Part shown: one piece after another, positions 29,650-38,756 of the stretch
Layout of the letters: each line of letters begins with the position of its first letter
Numbering within the stretch: the stretch's first letter is position 1
Assembly (NCBI GenBank): GCA_001817425.1
Contig: MHII01000024.1
Span: 1-48,224 of the forward strand
DNA: 48,224 nt
Direction: 5' to 3'
Origin: Candidatus Buchananbacteria bacterium RIFCSPHIGHO2_02_FULL_39_17
GTDB taxonomy: Bacteria; Patescibacteriota; Patescibacteriia; Buchananbacterales; UBA6539
Made by a program: the position numbers and the translations under genes
The notes under the pieces: model-generated
What the model was told of the DNA's origin: nothing
Databases searched by the model: none
What the model saw: only the letters and a program-made list of their open reading frames with translations

Positions 29650-30825
29650 ATGCGCATTTTAATTTTTTCTTTAGCTTATTTGCCATTTATCGGCGGCGCG
29701 GAACTAGCCGTCAAAGAAATTACCGACCGGATTTCTGGAATTTCCGCCAAAGGCGGACCTCAGCCAAAGGCTGATGCGCCTTTGGCACAAGCCTCTGACT
29801 GGGAATTTGATTTAATCACCGTTAATTTAGACGGCAAGCAAAAATCAGTAGAAAAAGTCGGCAATGTTATGGTTTATCGTTTAGGCAGAGGCAGAATGGC
29901 TAAATATTTTTTTTCTTGGCAGGCGGTTAAAAAAGCTCAAGAGTTAAATCGGCAAAAAAATTATCAGTCAATTTGGGCGATTATGGCTAACCAGGCGGGG
30001 TTAGCGGCCTTGTTTTTTAAAAAAGAATTTCCGCAAGTTAAATACGTTTTGACTTTGCAAGAAGGGGATTCATTGAAAAGAATTTGGAGCCGGACATTAT
30101 TAATTCGGTCGCTTTACAAAAAAATTTACCAAAAGGCTGATGCGATTACCGCGATTAGCAATTTTTTAGCTAAGCGAGCGAAAAAATATGGCTACCAAGG
30201 TCAATTATCTATTGTGCCCAATGGCGTTGATTTGAGTAATTTTAAAAAGGAATTTGAGTTAGAAGAGATAAATGGTTTGAAAAAACAATTGGGTCTTGAA
30301 TCGTCTGACAAAGTGATTACTACTATTTCCCGGCTGGTTTATAAAAATGGTATTGATATCTTAATTAAGGCAGTTAAAGATTTGCCAGTTAAAGTTTTAA
30401 TTATTGGCAGCGGTAAATTAGAAACTAGATTAAATTCATTGGCTCAAGAATTAGGCGTGAGAAATAAGATTTTATTTTTAGGTTACATTGGCCAGAATAA
30501 TTTGTCTCAATATCTTCAACTCACTGATGTTTTTGTCCGAACTTCTCGGTCAGAGGGACTTGGTTCCGCCTTTTTAGAAGCCATGGCGGCTGGCGTACCC
30601 GTTATCGGCACTTGTGTCGGCGGTATCCCAGATTTTTTAAAAGACGGCCAAACTGGTTTATTTGTCGAAGTTGGCAACCCAATTGATCTGGCGGCCAAAA
30701 TCAAAATTCTTTTAACTGACGAGGCTTTAAGGCAAAGGTTAATTAATAATGCCCGGTCATTAGTTTTTCAAAGTTATGATTGGCAACAAATTGCCCAAAA
30801 AATGGCAGGGATTTTTGAAAGTTGA
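29650..30825 (+). CDS. Glycosyltransferase family 4 protein with in-frame repeat insert
   Basis: A 391-residue GT4 enzyme. N-terminal Gly-rich acceptor loop LAYLPFIGGAELAVKEITDR, nucleotide-binding domain beginning IVPNGVDLSNFKKEF, ISRLVYKNGIDILIKAV, and the EX7E segment SEGLGSAFLEAMAAGVPVIGTCVGG. Residues ~32-47 (SAKGGPQPKADAPLAQ) are an odd Pro/Ala/Lys loop encoded by three GCCAAAGGC-type palindromes at 29744-29786, an insertion between conserved strands. The 53-bp gap upstream holds a GCATGCG/CATGCG repeat. Presumably acts on the lipid-linked glycan in the cytoplasm. Confidence 0.9.
   Translation: MRILIFSLAYLPFIGGAELAVKEITDRISGISAKGGPQPKADAPLAQASDWEFDLITVNLDGKQKSVEKVGNVMVYRLGRGRMAKYFFSWQAVKKAQELNRQKNYQSIWAIMANQAGLAALFFKKEFPQVKYVLTLQEGDSLKRIWSRTLLIRSLYKKIYQKADAITAISNFLAKRAKKYGYQGQLSIVPNGVDLSNFKKEFELEEINGLKKQLGLESSDKVITTISRLVYKNGIDILIKAVKDLPVKVLIIGSGKLETRLNSLAQELGVRNKILFLGYIGQNNLSQYLQLTDVFVRTSRSEGLGSAFLEAMAAGVPVIGTCVGGIPDFLKDGQTGLFVEVGNPIDLAAKIKILLTDEALRQRLINNARSLVFQSYDWQQIAQKMAGIFES
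29744..29786 (+). repeat. In-frame GCCAAAGGC palindromes in the GT4 gene
   Basis: CCGCC-AAA-GGCGG (29744-29756), CAGCC-AAA-GGCTG (29761-29773) and the inverted form GCCTTTGGC (29778-29786). The same GCCAAAGGC core is the centre of the foldback at 24964 and occurs in TTCCGCCTTTGGCGGAA near 6247. Confidence 0.75.
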
Positions 30826-30859
30826 TAGTCACTTTCAACAATTTAAGAAAATCTAAAAG

Positions 30860-30918
30860 TGACCGTCATCCTGAGCCTAGTTTACCCTGAGTGGCATCGA
30901 AGGGAGGGATCTCAGTTA
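30860..30918. repeat. Fragment of GTCATCCTGAGC...GAGGGATCTCA repeat
   Basis: GTCATCCTGAGCC...GGCATCGAAGGGAGGGATCTCA is a recognised style of dispersed bacterial repeat. It encodes the first 12 residues of the tracked ORF 30891-32084, which is why the start is moved to 30927. Confidence 0.7.
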
Positions 30919-30926
30919 TAAATTTT

Positions 30927-32084
30927 ATGAAAATTGTTATTGCCGCAGAAATTTTTCCGCCGGAGATTGGCGGTCCAGCGACTTACAGTCAAAAATTGGC
31001 AACGGAATTAACCAAACGCGGCTTTGCTGTTAAATTAATTTGTTATAGCCAAAAACAGGAGCCGGCAATTGACCAAAATTTAAATTTTTTCATTACTCGA
31101 ATTTTACGAGGCAAAGGCACTTTTAAAAACCATTATCTAAGGTATTTTTTTAAACTTTTATTGCTGGCAAAAGATTGTGATTTGATTTATGCCCAAGGCC
31201 CGGTTAGTTCTGGCTGGCCATCAGTTTTTGTCAAAAAAATTTTAAGGAAAAAATTAATGGTCAAAGTCGTTGGCGATTATGCCTGGGAACAGGCCAGAAA
31301 TTTGGGCTTGACCGATATCGGCATTGATGAATTTCAAAATCAAGAACTAGATGGAAAAATTGGTAAATTAAAAAATATTGAAAAATGGGTTTGCCAAAAA
31401 TCGGATAAAGTAATCATACCAAGTCAGTATTTAAAAAATATTGTTCAAGGCTGGGGAGTGAGCGGAAATAAAATTGAACTTGTTTATAATTCATTTAATA
31501 AAGACGTTCCGTCTGGGTCGATAATTCAGCCAGTCGGAAAATTTAAGTTTATTGTTTCAGTTGGTCGCTTAGTTAGCTGGAAAGGATTTTCGCTCTTGAT
31601 TGAACTTATGCCCGAGTTAAAAAAAATTGATCCTTCATTTAAATTGATAATTTTAGGTTCCGGGCCAGAAGAAGAAAAATTATTAAAAGAGGCAAGAGAT
31701 CTTAACTTACTGAATACCGAAGATGTAGTCATAATGCAATCCGATCAACTCGGCGTTATTAGCTATTTGCGGCAGGCATATACATTTGTCTTAAATACCG
31801 GCTACGAGGGTTTGTCGCACACGATTTTAGAAGCGATGACTGCTGGTGCGCCGGTAATTACTACTAATGTCGGCGGTAATCCAGAATTGATTCAAGATGG
31901 TTATAATGGTTTATTAATTGAATACAATAATAAAGCACAACTCAAAGAGGCGATTTTAAAATTATACCGAAGCGAAGAGCTAAGAAATAAATTTATAGAA
32001 AATTCAAAAAAAGTTTTAGAAAAATTTAGTTTTGCCAATATGATTAACCAAACCATTAATCTTTTTAATCAATTAACCAAATAG
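30927..32084 (+). CDS. Glycosyltransferase family 4 protein
   Basis: Start moved to ATG 30927 (MKIVIAAEIFPPEIGGPATYS) because the tracked GTG start lies inside a dispersed repeat. The 385-residue GT4 enzyme has the Gly-rich N-terminal loop PPEIGGPATYSQKL, a long middle region (YAQGPVSSGWPS, VKVVGDYAWEQARN), the donor domain opening VSVGRLVSWKGFSLLIEL, and the EX7E motif EGLSHTILEAMTAGAPVITTNVGG. It is separated by 3 bp from the SDR gene that follows, so the two are co-translated. Confidence 0.9.
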   Translation: MKIVIAAEIFPPEIGGPATYSQKLATELTKRGFAVKLICYSQKQEPAIDQNLNFFITRILRGKGTFKNHYLRYFFKLLLLAKDCDLIYAQGPVSSGWPSVFVKKILRKKLMVKVVGDYAWEQARNLGLTDIGIDEFQNQELDGKIGKLKNIEKWVCQKSDKVIIPSQYLKNIVQGWGVSGNKIELVYNSFNKDVPSGSIIQPVGKFKFIVSVGRLVSWKGFSLLIELMPELKKIDPSFKLIILGSGPEEEKLLKEARDLNLLNTEDVVIMQSDQLGVISYLRQAYTFVLNTGYEGLSHTILEAMTAGAPVITTNVGGNPELIQDGYNGLLIEYNNKAQLKEAILKLYRSEELRNKFIENSKKVLEKFSFANMINQTINLFNQLTK

Positions 32085-32087
32085 ATT

Positions 32088-33065
32088 ATGAAAATTCTTA
32101 TAACTGGCATCACCGGATTTGCTGGCAGTCACTTGGCCGATTATTTGCTTGCAAATCATCCTGAAGTTGAAATTTACGGCATTAAGCGCTGGCGGAGCAA
32201 AACGGAAAATATTGAGCATATTAAAGACAAAGTTAAATATTCTGACTGTGACATTAAAGACGCTCATAATGTCTATGAAGTCATTGACAACATTCGGCCG
32301 GATAAAATTTTTCATTTGGCGGCTCAAAGTTATGTGCCGGCGTCTTGGGAAGCGCCGGTGGAAACTTTGATTTTAAACATTGCCGGCCAGACTAATATTT
32401 TCGAAGCGGTTAAAAAAATCAGAGTCAAAGAAAAAAAATATGACCCAATAATTTTAATTGCCGGCTCATCCGAAGAATACGGTTTAGTCCACCCTAACGA
32501 GGTGCCGATTAAAGAGTCTAACCCGTTGCGGCCGCTTTCACCTTACGGGGTGAGCAAAGTCTGCCAGGATCTTTTAGGTTTTCAATACTGGCATTCATAT
32601 AAAATTAGGTCAATTCGCAGCCGGGCATTTAATCACAGCGGACCGCGGCGCGGTGAAGTTTTTGTGGATAGTAATTTTGCTTTGCAAATCGCCAAAATTG
32701 AAAAAGGCAAGCAAGAGCCAAAAATTATGGTCGGCAATTTGGAAGCTAAGCGTGACTTTACTGATGTGCGTGATATTGTCCGGGCTTATTGGCTGGCAAC
32801 AGAAAAATGCCAGCCCGGCGAGGCTTATAATATTTCTTCTGGAAAAAGTTATAGTATTAAAGAAGTTTTGGAAAAATTGTTATCATTGTCAACTGCTAAA
32901 AATATTAAAGTTGAATCAGACTCCGGCCGCCTGCGACCGTCTGATGTGCCGATTTTAACTGGTGACAGCACAAAATTTAGACAAACCACGGGTTGGCAGC
33001 CAGAAATTGATTATTTAAACCAAACTTTAAAAGACATGCTTGATTATTGGCGGGGGATTGTTTAA
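32088..33065 (+). CDS. GDP-6-deoxy-4-keto-D-mannose reductase / GDP-mannose dehydratase family SDR
   Basis: A 325-residue extended SDR. NAD(P)-binding TGITGFAGSHLADYLL, HLAAQSYVPASWEAP, catalytic SSEEYG with YGVSK (Tyr-x3-Lys), then RSRAFNHSGPRRGEVFVDSNFA, VGNLEAKRDFTDVRDIVRAYW and RLRPSDVPILTGDSTKFR. The RAFNHSGP, RDFTDVRD and RLRPSDVP motifs are those of GDP-mannose 4,6-dehydratase and its close relative Rmd; the single-enzyme context and overall pattern favour Rmd, the reductase that makes GDP-D-rhamnose (inference). It supplies a deoxy-sugar donor to the surrounding transferases. Confidence 0.85.
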   Translation: MKILITGITGFAGSHLADYLLANHPEVEIYGIKRWRSKTENIEHIKDKVKYSDCDIKDAHNVYEVIDNIRPDKIFHLAAQSYVPASWEAPVETLILNIAGQTNIFEAVKKIRVKEKKYDPIILIAGSSEEYGLVHPNEVPIKESNPLRPLSPYGVSKVCQDLLGFQYWHSYKIRSIRSRAFNHSGPRRGEVFVDSNFALQIAKIEKGKQEPKIMVGNLEAKRDFTDVRDIVRAYWLATEKCQPGEAYNISSGKSYSIKEVLEKLLSLSTAKNIKVESDSGRLRPSDVPILTGDSTKFRQTTGWQPEIDYLNQTLKDMLDYWRGIV

Positions 33066-33100
33066 TTTTTTATGAAAAAAATTAAAAGTTTTAATGATTT

Positions 33101-33215
33101 CCTCGCCCCAAGCCCGAATTGATTTATTTAATTTTTAAAACACTTTCCTCGGAAACGCCTGCGGCTTATAAATTTTAATAATCAGGTTTTAGCTAAAAGC
33201 TTGGGGCGGGGTGAG
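33101..33215. repeat. Foldback with GCCCCAAGC/GCTTGGGGC ends
   Basis: CCTCGCCCCAAGC and GCTTGGGGCGGGG (core arms 33105-33113 and 33199-33207) enclose ~85 nt of AT-rich sequence with GGAAACGCCTGCGG. No gene is visible in 33066-33269. Confidence 0.65.
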
Positions 33216-33269
33216 ACTCAGAATTTTAATATTTTGCGGGGGTTACTAAAATTTTAAAAAATTTAAAGT

Positions 33270-34502
33270 ATGAAGATATTAATGATTTCAATTGACAGAG
33301 GGTTGCTCGGTAAGGGCCAGCTTGGCGATGTTATTGAGAGACATATAAAGTATGGGCAATATGTTGATCAGCTTGATATTATAGTTTTTTCCAATAAAAA
33401 TTATGACAATTACGATTTATCTAATGATGTAAAATCTTTTCCGACGAAATCTAAATCAAAATTATGGTATTGCCGCGATGCGGTCAGAATCGGGAAAGAA
33501 TTATTTAGTAAAACGACATATGACCTGATTATTACTCAAGATCCGTTTTTAACCGGTTTGGCCGGCTATTTTTTGAAAAAAAAGTTTAAAGCTAGACTAT
33601 TGATTCATTTTCACGGCGATTTTTGGAGTAATTGGCGTTGGCTAGTTGAGCATCCATTAAATTTTATTTATTGGATTATTTCTAAGCTAGTGGTAGTCAA
33701 AAATGCTGATGCCATTAGAGTAATGAGTCAAGGTCAAAAAGAAAAATTGATTAAAGCCAAGATATCCGAGAAAAAGATAAGAGTTATTTCTACGCAAATT
33801 AACTTGAATATATTTGATAAAAAAGATTTTTTTCCAGAAGATAAAGTAAAAATAGTACTTCATGTTGGCAGACCTGACCCAACTAAGGATTATAGGACCT
33901 TAATGAAAGCATTTAGATTAACGAAAAAAAAATTCAAAGATGTAGCTTTCATTCAGTGTGGTGGTCTTGATGCATTAGCAGGGTTAGTTGGTACTAATAG
34001 TCAAAAATTACACCGCTGGTTATTAAAATTAGTTCACAAGAGCAGTCAAAATCCTAATAAAGGTGAAAAGTTAAAAAGCGTATTAAATCATTATAAAGAT
34101 GTGGATCTGGGAATAATTGATAAAAAATTAAACCTTGAATCTTATGATAAAGTTACCCAGGATGTGTTAGTTACAGCTTATAATTTGGCCAACGTTGTGA
34201 TATTATCTTCCAAATCCGAAAGTTTTGGCAAAGTTTTAGTGGAAGCCAATGCCTGCAGTAAGCCGGTGGTTTCCACGGCGACAACGGGGGCGAAAGAAAT
34301 TGTTCAAGATGGTTATAATGGATTTTTAGTGCCAATTGGCGATGCTAAGGCCTTGGCCGAAAAAGTTTTGGAATTATTAAATAATCCAGAATTAGCCAAA
34401 CAAATGGGAGAGAATGGCAGGAAATTAGTTCAAGAAAAATTCAGCGATAACACGGAAAAAATTATTAATCTTTGGCAAGCGATTTGCGAAAATAAAATAT
34501 GA
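33270..34502 (+). CDS. Glycosyltransferase family 4 protein (long form)
   Basis: A 410-residue GT4 enzyme with a less typical N-terminus (MKILMISIDRGLLGKGQLGDVIERH) and a ~40-residue insertion in the donor domain (FIQCGGLDALAGLVGTNSQKLHRWLLKL...). Core features remain: FHGDFWSNWRW in the acceptor domain, VGRPDPTKDYRTLMKAF opening the C-terminal domain, and SESFGKVLVEANACSKPVVSTATTGAKEIV with the EX7E glutamates. ATGA overlap with the next gene (34499) gives direct translational coupling. Specificity unknown. Confidence 0.87.
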   Translation: MKILMISIDRGLLGKGQLGDVIERHIKYGQYVDQLDIIVFSNKNYDNYDLSNDVKSFPTKSKSKLWYCRDAVRIGKELFSKTTYDLIITQDPFLTGLAGYFLKKKFKARLLIHFHGDFWSNWRWLVEHPLNFIYWIISKLVVVKNADAIRVMSQGQKEKLIKAKISEKKIRVISTQINLNIFDKKDFFPEDKVKIVLHVGRPDPTKDYRTLMKAFRLTKKKFKDVAFIQCGGLDALAGLVGTNSQKLHRWLLKLVHKSSQNPNKGEKLKSVLNHYKDVDLGIIDKKLNLESYDKVTQDVLVTAYNLANVVILSSKSESFGKVLVEANACSKPVVSTATTGAKEIVQDGYNGFLVPIGDAKALAEKVLELLNNPELAKQMGENGRKLVQEKFSDNTEKIINLWQAICENKI

Positions 34503-36805
34503 GTAAAGTTTTTGTCAACATTGCCACTTACAACGAAAAAGAAAACATTGAGCGGTTAATTACTGAAATTTTTGCTTTGAAAATTGATAATTTATCAGTT
34601 TTAATTATTGATGATAATTCGCCGGACGGTACGGCCCAAATCGTTGAACAATTAAAAAATCGTTATGATTATTTGCGATTAATTAAACGGTCAGGCAAAC
34701 TTGGTTATGGCAGCGCTCAGATTGCTGGCTTTAAAGAGGCCTTGGCTAATGGAGCGGAGATTATTATTACCATGGACGCTGATTTTTCTCATGATCCTAA
34801 AGTGATTCCCAATTTGATTTCCGCGATTGAAAACGGCTCGGAAGTGGTCATTGGTTCGCGAAAAATTCCCGGCGGTAGAATTGTGGGCTGGAACTGGTGG
34901 CGGCATTTTGCCAGCACTGGGGCGATGCTGACTTCGCAAATATTTTTAGGCATTACCACTAATGATCTAACCAGCGGCTTTCGCGCTTACCGCAGAACCA
35001 TTTTAGAAAATATTTCCCTAGATAAAATTAAAAGCAACGGCTACTCATTTTTAGAAGAATTAATTTATTTAATTGAAAAAAAGAATTATAAAATCAAAGA
35101 AGTGCCGATTACTTTTACTGATCGGCGTTTTGGTAAATCAAAATTGTCTAAAAAAGAAATTTTAAATTTTTTCTTAACTATCTTTAAAATTAATGCAAGC
35201 GAATTGAAAAAAATAAAATTTAATCTGGAAAATTTGGTTTATGGGCTGTTGATTTTGTCTTTTTTTATCGGTCTTTGGCACGCTTTTCCGATGCTGAAAG
35301 TAATCAGCGATGAAATGTATTTTGTCGGGGGTGTTTTACGGGCAATGGAAAATTTCACGATTTTTCCTGGGGCCGGCGACGTGCCCTACGGCCTTTTAAC
35401 TTATTATTTAAATTACATCTTAATTGCTAAATTTTTAATTTTAGCTTTGCCGTTTTTTCAATTCAATTTCAATTCATTAAAAGAATTTTTAATCCAGTCG
35501 TCGGAAATTATTTATTTAATTCCAAGAATTCTAAGCGCTGTTTTAGCGATTTTTTATTTAGTCATTTTTGCTAAAATTTTGAAAAAAGAATTTACCGACT
35601 GGAAAATCAAGCTATATCTTTTAATTATTCTTTTTACCAACATGCTGACGGTCTTGGTTTTGCATACCGGTAAAATGTGGGTTTTAAGCCTACTTTTGAC
35701 TTTAGCTTCCTTCTATTATCTTTATCGCGCCTTAAATTATCGCTATCGGCTTGAATCGTCAGTCTTGTCCCGAAGCATTATTCTAAGCATTATTTTTTCT
35801 TTTCTTACCCTGACTAATTTTATTTTTAATGGCATTTTTTTAATTAATATTCCTTTACTTTTAATCTTTTTTTGGTCTAATCAGCGATTAAGGAAAAAAA
35901 TAATTTTATCAACAATTTTTGGCGCAATGATTTTTGTTTTAATTACTCTAACTAATTTGGCTGGAATTAAAGAGCTTTTAGTTAATCAATTTACTTATTA
36001 TCGGCCGCTGGTGGATAATGAAATCGCCGTTCACAATTTGTCGGTTCTTCAGTCTTTTATGATGTATTTGAAACGTTCGGTCGTATTTTTTCCAATTATT
36101 TTACTAACTTTACTTTTGGCACTGACTCAAAAGATAAAAAATAAACCACTTTTTATCATCGCTTCAACTTATTTCTTGGTTTATTTATTAATGATTAGTT
36201 TTATCGGCACTTGGTCAAAAGAAATTTATTCTTATATCCATTACTCCTTTCCTTTTGCCTTTTTTTTGGTGCTGATTGTTGCCAGCTTTGATTTAAAATT
36301 TAGTAAAAATTTTTATCTATTAGGATTAATTTCATTAGTTTATTTTGTTTTTACCTTATACTATCTTTCTATTCCGACCACTTATAATGAAACCGCGAAT
36401 TGGATTTTAAAAAATTTAAATCAGAATGATAATTTGATTATTAATGGAATCAGAAATCTTGATTTGCCAAAAAATAAAGAATCATATTTATTAACCGCTG
36501 AAAATTATTGTTCCAGTAAATGTACAAATGTCATTAATTCAGATTTAAATAAAGAATTTTTACCTTTAATAATTGATAAGTATACCAAAGCTGATTGGGC
36601 TCAAAATGTAGATACAAAAAACAAAGAAAATTTTATCATTAGCGAAAAATCGTTAATGGGTGACGATTTTGAATTAGAAGCTGCCTTTACCAATCCGGTT
36701 TTCGTTAGCTTTGGCGCTGACGGCAAAATGGCTAATTATTTTGACTTTGATTTTTTTAAAATTAAAAATTTCGGCCCTAATATTTATATTTATCGTAGAT
36801 TTTAG
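34499..36805 (+). CDS. Fusion of polyprenol-phosphate sugar synthase (GT2) and GT-C-like membrane domain
   Basis: A 768-residue two-part protein. Residues 1-~235 form a GT2 domain of the dolichol/polyprenol-phosphate-mannose synthase type: VFVNIATYNEKENIERLI, IIDDNSPDGTAQIV, metal-binding DADFSHDP, SGFRAYRR, and the DRRFGKSKLSKKEI signature. Residues ~245-768 form a membrane domain of about ten helices. Its first external loop carries ISDEMYFVGGVLRAMENF, an acidic pair like GT39/ArnT enzymes, and it ends in an external C-terminal domain. One chain could thus make the lipid-linked sugar inside and use it outside (inference). Coupled by ATGA to the preceding GT4 gene. Confidence 0.87.
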   Translation: MSKVFVNIATYNEKENIERLITEIFALKIDNLSVLIIDDNSPDGTAQIVEQLKNRYDYLRLIKRSGKLGYGSAQIAGFKEALANGAEIIITMDADFSHDPKVIPNLISAIENGSEVVIGSRKIPGGRIVGWNWWRHFASTGAMLTSQIFLGITTNDLTSGFRAYRRTILENISLDKIKSNGYSFLEELIYLIEKKNYKIKEVPITFTDRRFGKSKLSKKEILNFFLTIFKINASELKKIKFNLENLVYGLLILSFFIGLWHAFPMLKVISDEMYFVGGVLRAMENFTIFPGAGDVPYGLLTYYLNYILIAKFLILALPFFQFNFNSLKEFLIQSSEIIYLIPRILSAVLAIFYLVIFAKILKKEFTDWKIKLYLLIILFTNMLTVLVLHTGKMWVLSLLLTLASFYYLYRALNYRYRLESSVLSRSIILSIIFSFLTLTNFIFNGIFLINIPLLLIFFWSNQRLRKKIILSTIFGAMIFVLITLTNLAGIKELLVNQFTYYRPLVDNEIAVHNLSVLQSFMMYLKRSVVFFPIILLTLLLALTQKIKNKPLFIIASTYFLVYLLMISFIGTWSKEIYSYIHYSFPFAFFLVLIVASFDLKFSKNFYLLGLISLVYFVFTLYYLSIPTTYNETANWILKNLNQNDNLIINGIRNLDLPKNKESYLLTAENYCSSKCTNVINSDLNKEFLPLIIDKYTKADWAQNVDTKNKENFIISEKSLMGDDFELEAAFTNPVFVSFGADGKMANYFDFDFFKIKNFGPNIYIYRRF

Positions 36806-36808
36806 ACT

Positions 36809-37846
36809 ATGCATTTATTGGTAATCACCAGAAAAATTGATCATGATGATCCGCGAGTTGGTTTTGTTTCGGCTTGGGCTAATGAATTAAAAAAATCGCT
36901 AAAATTTTTAACGATTATTGCTTGGCAGGAAAGTCGGCCGGAAGCTGATTGGGAAAATATCAGATTAATTAGCTTACCAAAAAATAAAATTTTAAAAATT
37001 TTTTGGTTTCAGTATTATTTAATAAAAATTTTGCCGAAAGTTGACGGCGTTTTTTGCCATATGAATCCGGAATATACGATTTTAGCCGCACCTTCGGCAA
37101 AAATTTTTAGAAAAAAAATCGTTTCTTGGTATACTCACGGCACGGTGAGCTGGCGCTTAAAAATTATGGAAAAATTGACTAATCAAATTTTAACGGCTTC
37201 AAAGGCAAGTTTTCGCTTGCGGTCAAGAAAATTGGTTGTCACTGGTCATGGTATTGACCTTAAAACTTTTTATCCCATTGATTCGTCAAAATCACTAAAA
37301 GAAAAAATTCAATTAATTTCTGTTGGCCGGATTTCGCCGACTAAAGATTATGAAACCATAATCAAAGCCGTTAATTTATTAAATGATCAGGGTTTTAATT
37401 ACCTTAATTTGAAAATTATCGGCGAAATCGGCTTAGCCGAACAGCAAGTTTATTTTAATAGTTTAAAAACAATGACAGAAAAAATGAATTTAGGTGGCAA
37501 AGTTGAATTTTTAGGAGCAATCAAGCACGTTGAAATTCCCGATTATTTAAGGAAAAGCGACATTTTCATTAATCTAAGCGGCACCGGCGGTCTAGATAAA
37601 GCGGTTTTAGAAGCCATGGCCTGCGGCTGTTTAGTTTTGACCAGCAATGAGGCCTTCAGAGAAATTTTGCCGACAGAATTAATAGTTGGAAAAAATAATC
37701 CGAAGATGTTGAGTGAAAAAATTAAATGGCTGGTTGGCTTATCCTCAGACCAATTGTTAAAATTGCGTCAGCAGCTGCAAGAGGAAATCATTAAAAATCA
37801 CAATCTCACTAATTTATCACTAAAAATTATCAGTCAGTTTTCTTGA
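36809..37846 (+). CDS. Glycosyltransferase family 4 protein
   Basis: A 345-residue GT4 enzyme. The N-terminus MHLLVITRKIDHDDPRVGFVSAWANEL lacks the common Gly-rich loop but has the family spacing; WYTHGTVSWRLK and VTGHGIDLKTFYP precede the donor domain VGRISPTKDYETIIKAV. The EX7E region reads GTGGLDKAVLEAMACGCLVLTSNEA, where Asp replaces the first Glu (GGLDKAVLEAM), a known variation. It sits 3 bp after the fusion gene and 1 bp before the next, within a tight operon. Confidence 0.87.
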   Translation: MHLLVITRKIDHDDPRVGFVSAWANELKKSLKFLTIIAWQESRPEADWENIRLISLPKNKILKIFWFQYYLIKILPKVDGVFCHMNPEYTILAAPSAKIFRKKIVSWYTHGTVSWRLKIMEKLTNQILTASKASFRLRSRKLVVTGHGIDLKTFYPIDSSKSLKEKIQLISVGRISPTKDYETIIKAVNLLNDQGFNYLNLKIIGEIGLAEQQVYFNSLKTMTEKMNLGGKVEFLGAIKHVEIPDYLRKSDIFINLSGTGGLDKAVLEAMACGCLVLTSNEAFREILPTELIVGKNNPKMLSEKIKWLVGLSSDQLLKLRQQLQEEIIKNHNLTNLSLKIISQFS

Positions 37847-37847
37847 G

Positions 37848-38756
37848 ATGATTAATTTTAAAAAATTAAAATTAGAAATTTTTTATCTTCAGGCCGCTTT
37901 CCGCCAATATCGGCAAGGGCCGGATTATTTGCGTCACCGTTATTTTTTCGCCAGAAAAATTTTAAATTTAAGAAAAATATTTCAAAATCCGATTAATTAT
38001 AATAATTTGTCAATTCATTTTTTATTATGCCACCGCGATTTAATTCCATTTATCTGGTCATTGGCCAGCTTTTATTTGGCATCTGATTTTTTTGGTCATC
38101 TGATTATTCATAATGATGGCTCATTAACCAAAAAAGATAAAAATTTAATCAAAAAATTTTTTCTCCAAACCCAAATTATTGAGGAGATGGGAAAATTAGA
38201 TAATTTACCGTCAAATTATCGGCTATTAATTGATCAAATAAGAAATTTTTACCCGAAAATTCCATTATTAAAAAAATTACTTGAGCCATATTTATTTAAT
38301 CAAACGCCAATTCATTTAATTATTGACAGTGACTTGCTTTGGTTTAAAAATCCAACTGAGCTTGAAAAAGAAATAAAAGACGGCAGTCAAAAAAGTTTGA
38401 TGATGTGCGGAGAAGGGGGTGGTTGTCCGGTGATTTTTAAAGACGGCACAAAATTAGAAAAACCGTTGTCGTTTTTTAACTCTGGCATTGTTTTATATCA
38501 CCGAAATAATTTTAATCTGGAAAAATTAGCCGAATATTGCCAAAAGGTTGATTGGCAAAATTCGGCAAATATTCATTTTTTAGAACAAGCGGCCTTTGCT
38601 TTTAGTTTAAATAATTTAACGCCCTTGCCATCTGATCAGTATTTAATCAAAGGCGGGGTTGACAGTCAAACAATTGTTCGTCATTATACCAGCCCGCGCC
38701 GACCGCTTTTTTATAGTGAGGGCCTGAAAATATTAAAAGATAAAATTTTTGAATAA
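37848..38756 (+). CDS. Putative GT-A-fold glycosyltransferase
   Basis: A 302-residue soluble protein without signal peptide. It has a short DSD metal-binding motif (IHLIIDSDLLWFKNP), followed by GEGGGCPVIFKDG and FNSGIVLYHRNNFNLEKL, a combination found in GT8- and GT77-like nucleotide-sugar transferases (FNSG after DxD). Upstream are LLCHRDLIPFIWSL and LIIHNDGSLTKKD, resembling the nucleotide-binding strands of a GT-A domain. The family cannot be named with certainty. Its stop overlaps the next start (TAATG), and it lies between GT4 genes, which supports a role in the same glycan. Confidence 0.65.
   Translation: MINFKKLKLEIFYLQAAFRQYRQGPDYLRHRYFFARKILNLRKIFQNPINYNNLSIHFLLCHRDLIPFIWSLASFYLASDFFGHLIIHNDGSLTKKDKNLIKKFFLQTQIIEEMGKLDNLPSNYRLLIDQIRNFYPKIPLLKKLLEPYLFNQTPIHLIIDSDLLWFKNPTELEKEIKDGSQKSLMMCGEGGGCPVIFKDGTKLEKPLSFFNSGIVLYHRNNFNLEKLAEYCQKVDWQNSANIHFLEQAAFAFSLNNLTPLPSDQYLIKGGVDSQTIVRHYTSPRRPLFYSEGLKILKDKIFE

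Noticed and set aside
30891-30926. N-terminal extension MASKGGISVINF of the GT4 ORF
   Set aside because: Encoded by a dispersed repeat; the ATG at 30927 begins the conserved family N-terminus.
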